From Pseudoips prasinana (taxonomy: Eukaryota > Arthropoda > Insecta > Lepidoptera > Nolidae), in assembly GCA_951640165.1 (NCBI GenBank), contig OX621237.1:14880001-14944000 (forward strand): a DNA stretch of 64,000 bases, in the 5' to 3' direction. This document shows positions 57,051-64,000 of the stretch, piece after piece. The position numbers and the translations under genes were made by a program. Numbering within the stretch: the stretch's first letter is position 1; every line of letters begins with the position of its first letter. The notes under the pieces are model-generated. The model was not told where the DNA came from, ran no database searches, and was given only the letters and a program-made list of their open reading frames with translations.

Positions 57051-58332
57051 GGTCTTTACCTATGAAATTGCCGTTCTGCAGTACTGGCCATTTCAAATCA
57101 AAATAATTTTTGTTTGGCTAAGAATTCTAATTTCAAATTAATTTTATTTTAAAAACATGGATTCTTTTTTCCAAAAGTAGTCATTTCTTTATTGATTAGT
57201 GTTACATTTTCATCGCATTTCAATCTTTTTCGTCATCATGGATACGTTAAAAATTCGAGTAATTATGGAATATGAGTACCGTCGTGGCAGCAACGCGGCA
57301 CAAGCGGCACGCAACATCAACGACGTTTACGGAGCTAACACTACAAACCAACGCACCACCTGTTATTGGTTTGCTCGCTTCCGTTCTGGAAATTTCGACC
57401 TGAAAAATGAACCTCGCGGTCGTCCGAAGACTTTGGTCGACAATGACGAATTAAAGGCGGTTGTGGAAGCTGATGATACACAATCTACGGCTGAATTAGC
57501 AGCAGCTTTCGACGTTAGCGTCAAAACAATATTGGTCCATTTGCGTCAAATTGGCAAGGTAAAAAAGCTTGACAAATGGGTGCCCCACGAACTCAATGAT
57601 CGCCAGCGCGAAGTACGCGTCGAGACGTGCCTTGCACTGCTCAACAGACACACAAATGAAGGAATTTTGAACCGCATTGTTACCTGCGATGAAAAATGGA
57701 TTCTGTTTGATAACCGCAAGCGCTCAGCAAGTTGGTTGGATCCTGGTTCAGCACCTAAACAATGCCCTAAACGAAAACTTACCCCTAGAAAAGTGATGGT
57801 CACTGTTTGGTGGTCTAGCGCCGGTGTGATTCATCACAGCTTCTTACCAAACGGGGTGAGCATTACTGCAGATGTGTACTGTGAAGAACTGAGCACAATG
57901 ATGGAGAAGCTGGCGCATCTCCAACCAGCATTGGTCAATCGCTCGTCTCCGCTGCTCCTGCACGACAACGCGCGACCTCATACTGCACAGCAGACGGTCT
58001 CCAAGTTGCAAGAACTGGGGTTGGAAGCTCTCCGTCATCCGCCCTACTCACCAGACCTTGCGCCTACAGACTACTACTTTTTCCAGAATTTGGATAACTT
58101 CTTGGCGGGAAAAAAATTCAATACCCGAGAGGCAGTACAAAATGCCTTTGAAGAATTTGTTGCCTCCCGTCCAGCTGATTTCTTTAAGAAGGGCATCAAT
58201 AAACTGCCACTGCGATGGCAAAGATGCATTGATTGCATGGGTGATTACTTCGATTAATACAAATAAAAAAATTCATGAAAAAAATTCGTTTAAATTTTTT
58301 CATACAAAACGGCAATTTCATAGGTAAAGACC
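57051..58332 (+). mobile_element. mariner transposon, apparently complete
   Basis: 1282 bp between TA dinucleotides (57049-57050 and 58333-58334). TIRs begin GGTCTTTACCTATGAAATTG and are perfect for 25 bp. One intact transposase gene with short UTRs, a normal size for mariner. Confidence 0.95.
57238..58257 (+). CDS. mariner transposase, intact
   Basis: Cut-and-paste transposase acting on the 25 bp TIRs. 339 aa from ATG 57238; the open frame upstream has only a GTG, so this Met is chosen. Residues 1-110 contain two helix-turn-helix DNA-binding regions (AAQAARNINDVYG; LAAAFDVSVKTILVHL). The linker has WVPHEL at 114-119, a mariner hallmark. The catalytic triad is Asp151 (VTCDEKW), Asp243 (LLHDNARPH) and Asp278 (YSPDLAPTDY), with 34 residues between the last two (D34D). 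Sequence style (KKLDKWVPHEL, RWQRCIDCMGDYFD) is closest to the cecropia subfamily, from memory only. There is no stop, frameshift or missing catalytic residue. Intact gene and perfect TIRs indicate a very recent insertion. Confidence 0.96.
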   Translation: MDTLKIRVIMEYEYRRGSNAAQAARNINDVYGANTTNQRTTCYWFARFRSGNFDLKNEPRGRPKTLVDNDELKAVVEADDTQSTAELAAAFDVSVKTILVHLRQIGKVKKLDKWVPHELNDRQREVRVETCLALLNRHTNEGILNRIVTCDEKWILFDNRKRSASWLDPGSAPKQCPKRKLTPRKVMVTVWWSSAGVIHHSFLPNGVSITADVYCEELSTMMEKLAHLQPALVNRSSPLLLHDNARPHTAQQTVSKLQELGLEALRHPPYSPDLAPTDYYFFQNLDNFLAGKKFNTREAVQNAFEEFVASRPADFFKKGINKLPLRWQRCIDCMGDYFD

Positions 58333-58334
58333 TA

Positions 58335-59042
58335 TTAACATGGCGATGCTACCGCTGCTATTCCTTTGGCGAAAAACGATGACACAACTACCATTCTGCC
58401 ATTGATTTTGTAAAGTAATATGGCAAAACTAATGCTGCTGCTTTTGTGAAACAACATCGCCTATTTGCATTTTTTGCAAACTATAAACTAAATAAGTTGC
58501 GCGTTTGCCTTGGTATAACATAAAAAAATCAATTGCTTAATATATATCCTCCTTAGATATAACCAAACTTACTTAAGAACAATCTCGATTAAACAATCTA
58601 GCAGGCAACAGAACCGCATTGAAGTCGGTGGGTTCTTTTGGGATCTACGATTCCACATACAGGTGTATTTTTAGCTCGAGTTTTCACAATTAGCTACGAG
58701 GCTTTAACTGCTTTACTAGACAATAGCTCAGCAGCGTATCATGATATACATACAAGACATGATATTAAGGATATACTTAAAAAAACTATTTTCATTCGAT
58801 AAAATGTGTAATAAAAGCCCCTGGTTGTACTTTCAGAATTGTGTATCTAGTGTTAGAGACATAGTAAGGTCCTGGGGTCAAATCCAGGGACTGTATCCTA
58901 TCCTATCCTAGTATCAGATCAGAGTCTGGTAGTTAGTGGTCTTACATCCTCATGTCTCGGAAAGTACTCTCGTCGGTCGTGTATTCGATCTCTTTCTAGT
59001 TAGGCTAGTTTTCACATCGAATCATGAGAGTGAGGGAATATA
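58335..59042. other. Spacer, no gene seen
   Basis: No supported gene. TCCTGGGGTCAAATCCAGG near 58871 is a SINE B-box-like trace and GAATCATGAGAGTGAGGGAA near 59019 resembles the SINE body. Confidence 0.4.
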
Positions 59043-59441
59043 CAACATGTAACGTAATTAACGCACTTCCTGAAAATAGTTTGTTAAGAATCGTTTATTG
59101 AATCGATTTATATCATTTTTAAAAAAGGTAACTTTTTATTCCAAAATAATTAAAACTACGGTAATTATTGTTATATCAACCCTGTTCAGTCACAACCAAT
59201 TGAAATGGACCGTAAGTGAAAGTAATAAGACTTATAAATCGCAGTTTTATTTGTATTCATACAAATTCCATCATTTAATACAAAATAAAGTAAAATAAAC
59301 TTTATTCCAAGAAACTAATTTAGTAAATTATAATGCATATACTAAATTAAAAATTCAGTGTATGTATTAGGTATGATTACAACATAATATTCTAATTGAG
59401 GTGTTTGAGGGTGTGCGTTAATTACGGTACGGTACATGTTG
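59043..59441. mobile_element. TA-flanked MITE, second family, copy 2
   Basis: 399 bp, TIR CAACATGTAACGTAATTAAC at both ends, TA at 59041-59042 and 59442-59443. Collinear with 38098-38476, differing by substitutions and small indels. It inserted next to a SINE relic. Confidence 0.88.
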
Positions 59442-59505
59442 TATATGTATTCGCTCACATACATCGTCAGCCTAGCGCAAACCACATTATATACATATCC
59501 TTTCG

Positions 59506-59506
<1 letters not shown>

Positions 59507-59553
<47 letters not shown>
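59507..59553 (+). repeat. (TA)n microsatellite
   Basis: About 23 uninterrupted TA units. The long Tyr/Ile run of the frame at 59396-59665 comes from it. Confidence 0.95.
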
Positions 59554-59559
<6 letters not shown>

Positions 59560-59679
59560 ATATTTATGTATATATCTATTGATCTCATATTCCTATTTTT
59601 TTTTTCTTCTACCGTACCGTATCTTATATCGATCTCCTATATCTGTACCTAATGCACCTATCTAATTATCTCTGCACCA

Positions 59680-59765
59680 CCTTAAGGTTGACTGGGAGAA
59701 AATGCCTTAGGCATTAAGTCCGCCTTTGTACCTATATGTGCATAACGTTTAAATAAATAAATTAG
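59680..59765 (+). repeat. LINE 3' tail
   Basis: GGCATTAAGTCCGCCTTTGT followed by AACGTTTAAATAAATAAATT is a common lepidopteran LINE terminus with a polyadenylation-like tail. Confidence 0.6.
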
Positions 59766-60714
59766 TATTCAGTCACATACTTGTGGACTAATATGTCTCG
59801 CGCGGATCGCCAGTCTCTGTTGGGATGTTATGCCTGAAATTCGACCACGAGTATATTATGACTATTACATCACAGACACACATACATAAGTAAATAACTA
59901 AGTTCATAATATACAAAAGCTACTAATAACGCTTATCTTTCTTATGGGGGTTAATATAGTCTGATATTCTAATGAGTGAGCAATAGTGGAAAACCAAAGT
60001 CCATAATTTTTCATTCCAGCGCCAAATGAGATTTTTCTTGAATAATACATTATTTTCCTTGGACTCAGGGGTATTTTAACAGAAGGCGCTTGGCGCTTTT
60101 TAGTTTTCTATATAGGGGGTATACATACAGGGTTTATTTCATGAGTGATGAGTGAACCGCTTGCTCGTTTGACGTCTATATTAAAAAAAAAACAACAAAA
60201 ACTAAGGGGCTGACAACAGACAACATGTATTCGATACTAAATACTTGTAAATAAATATGGATAATATTTTGAAGAAGCTCTTTGGTCTTATAACACAATT
60301 TATTTACTTAACCAAAAAAAAAAAACAATCATCTCTCACAATGGCTAAAACACAACAATCTTGAAAAGTAACTGTTATAATCTGTGACGCATAGAATTTG
60401 TCACCTGATCTGAGCATTTTGGTTACCGGTTTCCTATCATTATTTCAGTGCTGATTGCAGCTGCTACTCTGACTTGTTTACCTATGGTATCAAGGTCAGA
60501 TAAGGTCATATAGTCATTTCTGGTAGCTAGCCGCAGCCTTAGTTAACCTACTCTTGCGGCTGACCTAAATAGAAACGGGAAAAGGCAGAGAAGATTCTCT
60601 TAATAAATTTAATGTTTACTTCCCAATTTATTTAAAAAGTAATAATCCAAAACGGTTCGCGACCAATGGAGAAATCATCAATCAATTAATTAATCAATCA
60701 TTATCAATATATTA
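59766..60714. other. Spacer, no gene seen
   Basis: No supported coding region; several A-rich runs. Confidence 0.4.
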
Positions 60715-60862
60715 ACCGAAAGACGTCCAAAACTGGACATAGGCTTCCCGCAAAGATATCCACAGTCATGCACTACCCGTATCGAGCGGCTTCCAGCGAC
60801 CCCACAGTATCATCGGTCCATTTTGCAAGGGTTCCCACGCTGCGTCTTCCGGTTCGTGTACA
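60715..60862 (+). repeat. RTE-like LINE 3' fragment, second subfamily
   Basis: CCAAAACTGGACATAGGCTT, CGAGCGGCTTCCAGCGACC, GCTGCGTCTTCCGGTTCGTG; collinear with 54745-54905. Confidence 0.65.
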
Positions 60863-60874
60863 CTCCAGTACTAA

Positions 60875-61105
60875 ATATATTCTTAATTAAACATAATCTC
60901 TTGACAATAACTTGATACGAGCTAGCTAAATATCATTTCTGTAATAAAATTAATTTTATAAATGTTTTCATACAAGATGTACCTAAATATCTATGTTACT
61001 AGAAATAATATCTAATGTATACAACTATATTACTACAAACATTTTCTGACTATTTACAAGCGCTTTTTTTAAAGTCTACGTGAATAAAAACCTTTTTTAT
61101 TTTAT
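60875..61105 (+). repeat. 5'-truncated copy of the 1187-4105 LINE 3' tail
   Basis: Reverse complement of about 1190-1415: CTTGACAATAACTTGATACG, GTTACTAGAAATAATATC, ACAAGCGCTTTTTTTAAAGT, then GTGAATAAAAACC and a T/A tail. Very similar to the LINE at 1187-4105. Confidence 0.9.
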
Positions 61106-61679
61106 TTTTTATTTATTTTATATACGACTGAAAAAATATACAGTTGATTTGATGACCTCTTCCCCTTATGAAGTCGGTAAAAAATATAAGATAATGAAAA
61201 AGTGATCATGAAAGGAGGCTCAATTACGCGGCTTTCAATGTGTAACGAGCGAGCGGCGCGGTGTGATGCTCGACGTTAGTTCAAAGGAGCTTCTATTACG
61301 GCCTGGCCTCTACTTTATCCTGTCTATGTATACACACAGTCACAAGTAAAAACTCAAGATTATAAAGTAGACGATAGCTATAATAATATAGACTTACTTG
61401 TATGTAGATGAAACAAAATTAGAAGATATTCTTTATGCCATTGCTTTATGAGGGAATACCTACCAGTGAAAGGGCAGCAGCGTTTTTCTGTGAACTATAT
61501 GACTATCAAACTGCGATCGCCAACCCGTCTGCCAAGCGTGGCGATTGTGGCATATCCGTATTCTTTGGGGAGGGTTTTGTTCAGCAGTGGACTTAAATAC
61601 TTTGGCTCATATGAAGATTTATCTAATACACTTTTATATTAACTAGTAACCCAGTAACCCATTTGCATTTTTTTGTAAA
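61106..61679 (-). repeat. Spacer with RTE-like LINE 3' fragment (61455-61605)
   Basis: Antisense phrases GGGCAGCAGCGTTTTTCTGT, CTGCGATCGCCAACCCG, AAGCGTGGCGATTGTGGCAT and TTTGTTCAGCAGTGGACTT match the 8280 family. The rest of the interval holds nothing recognised. Confidence 0.6.
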
Positions 61680-61831
61680 AGCCCCAAGTCAGGAAATTGA
61701 CTTTTTCACGGATTACGGTATAATAAAGAATTAAGTAAATATTTTTTTACTTCAAAAATATTAAGTAAAAAAAAATATTACGTTTTTTATACAGTAATCC
61801 GTGAAAGCAATCAATTTCCTGACTTGGGGCT
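61680..61831. repeat. 152 bp foldback
   Basis: Arms of about 43 bp (61680-61722 and 61788-61831) with CCCCAAGTCAGGAAATTGA and CACGGATTAC, a few mismatches, and an A/T-only centre. Confidence 0.8.
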
Positions 61832-62901
61832 CCTTTTGCATCTTGCCTGACAAATCTCAATATCGTATTTTGGTCCACCCAGGACTTCATACCGGACCCG
61901 CTGCCCTTAGGCGTATTTTTTTTATTATACATTCTTGCTTTAACCATAAAATTCGATGTGGCGACCTGTACCGTAACGGCCGCATTATTTTTTTAAAAGA
62001 AAATCTATCTTACTGCTATTTTTCAGTCTCTTATTAAATATAATCCGGCAAATTGTATCTGCAGTAATAATGTATATTAGAATACGTTGTGCATCACGCT
62101 AATATCTATTAGTGGAAGCCTAATGATGTAAATCAGTTTATAGTGGAGCTCGGTTACGCTCGACGTATGCATTTTACGGAAATTCAGCGGTCTTTTGTAA
62201 AATTGACTTGTGTATAACTGTAGACTTCTAGTTATAGACTTACATACTTTGATAGCCGAAAGCTAATTATAAGTAACGAAGAATGTAGGATGGTAAACAG
62301 GAACACACAGATATTCTATGTTGAGTTCTTTTCCTACCGCCATTTTGACTTTTTTTTAACACTGTAAATAAAAACGGAACCCTTATTGGAATATTTGTGT
62401 ACCAACTGGATGAAAATGTTGATATACCACACCTTTACAATAATAGAGACCTAATTAAAAACTTTAAGGATTTTTTTGTGTCTTTCCTCAAGTCGGAGAC
62501 AGTATTTGACTAAAACTTTCTTTTGTTTATTTAAACTCTGTCTATGTATCAGCCGAGACGATGCGATGGCTACGCATGAAATAGATGGGATATTTCCGCT
62601 CTCATTTGAATTCACAATTGTTGTACTGATTTAAATTGTTTAGCAACCTGACCTAGCTTTTAAGATCCTTTGACTGAAAATTGAACATAGTATGTTTGTA
62701 TAGCTCAAGGGTTTTCCATCAAGAAAAACTAAAACTACTATTAACTACAACATTTGTCGATTCTAAAAAGTTATGCATTGAATGTCGAGGCTATTTGTAA
62801 AGAATCATTAATATTTTTTTCGTGAGTTTTATTTGATCAATGTAAGTACTTCATATAGTCAAGTTTATTATTATGCTTATTTTTTTACTATTTTTCTTTT
62901 T
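61832..62901. other. Spacer, no gene seen
   Basis: The 78-codon frame at 61801-62037 begins inside the foldback arm and has no recognised domain. Nothing else supported. Confidence 0.4.
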
Positions 62902-63509
62902 AGGGTTCCGTAGCCAAATGGCAAAAAAACGGAACCCTTATAGATTCGTCATGTCTGTCTGTCTGTCCGTCCGTATGTCACAGCCACTTTTTTCCGAAAC
63001 TATAAGAGCTGTACTGTTGAATCTTGGTAAATAGATGTATTCTGTGAACCGCATTAAGATTTTCACACAAAAATAGAAAAAAAAGTAATAATTTTGGGTT
63101 GGTTCCCCATACATAGAACTGAAACATAATTTTTTTTTCATCACACTCATCCATGTTGGGTATCTGTGGATAGGTCCTCAAAAATAATTTGGGGTTCCTA
63201 ATATCATTTTTTTCTAAACTGAATAGTTTGCGCGAGAGACACTTCCAAAATGGCAAAATGAGTGCCCCCCCCCCACCCCCCCCACTGGAACTTCTAAAAT
63301 AAGAGAATAATAAAACTAAAAAAATATATGATGTACATTACCATGTAAACTAACAACGAAAATTGGTTTGAACGAGATTTAGTAAGTAGTTTTTTTTAAT
63401 GCGTCATAAATCGTAAACCGCAAGTTATCTTTCATTTAATCAACTGAAATACTTGCTGCTGCGGAACCCTTCATTTGCGAGTCCAACTCGCACTTGGCCA
63501 GTTTTTTTT
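62902..63509 (+). repeat. GGGTTCCGT repeat family, copy 2
   Basis: About 608 bp, collinear with 49281-49892 end to end, including the terminal hairpin, the CTGTCTGTCTGTCCGTCC run, a C run near 63265-63282 and the final CACTTGGCCAGTTTTTTT. Confidence 0.85.
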
Positions 63510-64000
63510 ATTGTTCTCAGTCTCTTTATTGGGGTGCCCAAGGTACCTATTTTTATTCTGTGGTCCAAGTCTCAATACCATGCATAGCATAGTACCAGAT
63601 GTACTCATTATGATTATTTTATTAAATCTGTTTGCTGTTACCAATAAATACTGCTTTGTTAATAGTCTGTGCACTATCAACGTCTGCTTCGCAAATAAAT
63701 CCTATTTTCATCTGGCTTTATCGTCTGTCTATTAGCCTAATCTATGCGCTACTGGATTGCGGATAATCAATAACCATTACTGCAGTAAATTAATGAATAT
63801 TTACATAAAGTATTTCTTTAACAGGCAACGTACCAATTGTATTCAGTTGATAATAGTTTTCCTTTGTTGCTTAGGGCCATGCAAACTCTTCCATCGCCAC
63901 GTCAGAAAGAACTGATACTTGATGACAACCTAATAATATTTTTATATACTGTGGACACGGGTCTCAATCGCGATAAAGATACAGGCAAATCATTACCTTG
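63510..64000. other. Spacer at window end, no gene seen
   Basis: The 86-codon frame at 63475-63735 starts in the preceding repeat and is unassigned. Any gene here would continue past the window. Confidence 0.35.

Noticed and set aside
57199..57237. N-terminal extension of the mariner transposase
   Set aside because: It would need a GTG start; the family start fits the ATG at 57238.
59396..59665. 89-codon frame
   Set aside because: Its core is translated TA microsatellite.
1..64000. CRISPR array, phage or bacterial genes
   Set aside because: Repeats are dispersed eukaryotic transposons; genes have spliceosomal introns and no bacterial signals were seen.

Overview
The window looks like a gene-poor, AT-rich stretch of an insect nuclear genome, most likely a moth or butterfly (Lepidoptera). 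The order is inferred from repeats I recognise: tRNA-headed SINEs with a TCA/ATT tail, small Helitrons ending in a GC-rich hairpin plus CTAG, RTE- and CR1/Jockey-type LINE tails, and a 0.6 kb 'GGGTTCCGT' repeat. No database search was possible. There are no bacterial-style operons and no CRISPR array.

Only one host gene can be supported end to end: an RR-1 cuticular protein on the minus strand (14499-16339). It has three exons with good splice sites, a TATA box plus TCAGTT initiator, a 109-aa product with a signal peptide, and an exact Rebers-Riddiford chitin-binding consensus. Both a MITE and an RTE-like fragment sit in its first intron. A second possible host exon (41841-42030, minus) is weak.

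Nearly everything else recognisable is mobile DNA. Non-LTR retrotransposons: 1187-4105 (minus, RT), 11515-13475 (plus, RT), 16617-17357 (minus, RT tail), 18257-18608 (plus, relic), 19645-22605 (plus, endonuclease + RT, nearly intact), 30779-35040 (minus, ORF1 with PHD finger plus endonuclease/RT), 47547-48622 (plus, R1-like C-terminus) and two further short R1-like-looking 3' ends (17422-17766, 52476-52794). The last three are flanked by 15-17 bp target duplications. DNA transposons: an intact Tc1-type element (28925-30516, D34E) and an intact mariner (57051-58332, D34D), each TA-flanked with terminal inverted repeats (TIRs). Non-autonomous families: a 130-135 bp palindromic TA-flanked MITE in seven copies, a 380-400 bp TA-flanked MITE in two copies, a 693 bp TTAA-bounded foldback with 140 bp arms, seven small Helitrons, and several foldbacks.

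Region by region: 0-14 kb LINEs, SINEs and a foldback; 14-16.4 kb the cuticle gene; 16.6-22.6 kb a dense LINE/SINE/foldback block; 22.6-28.8 kb mostly unexplained AT-rich DNA with MITEs; 28.9-35 kb Tc1 and CR1-like LINE; 35-41.8 kb MITEs and AT-rich spacer; 42-52.8 kb Helitrons, SINE pieces and R1-like 3' ends; 52.8-57 kb spacer; 57-58.3 kb mariner; the rest MITE, LINE tails and repeats. The most unusual structures are a SINE whose 5' half is inverted at a seamless breakpoint, a MITE split by a 663 bp TIR-bearing insert with no target duplication, and a foldback carrying two outward-facing TATA-like promoters.
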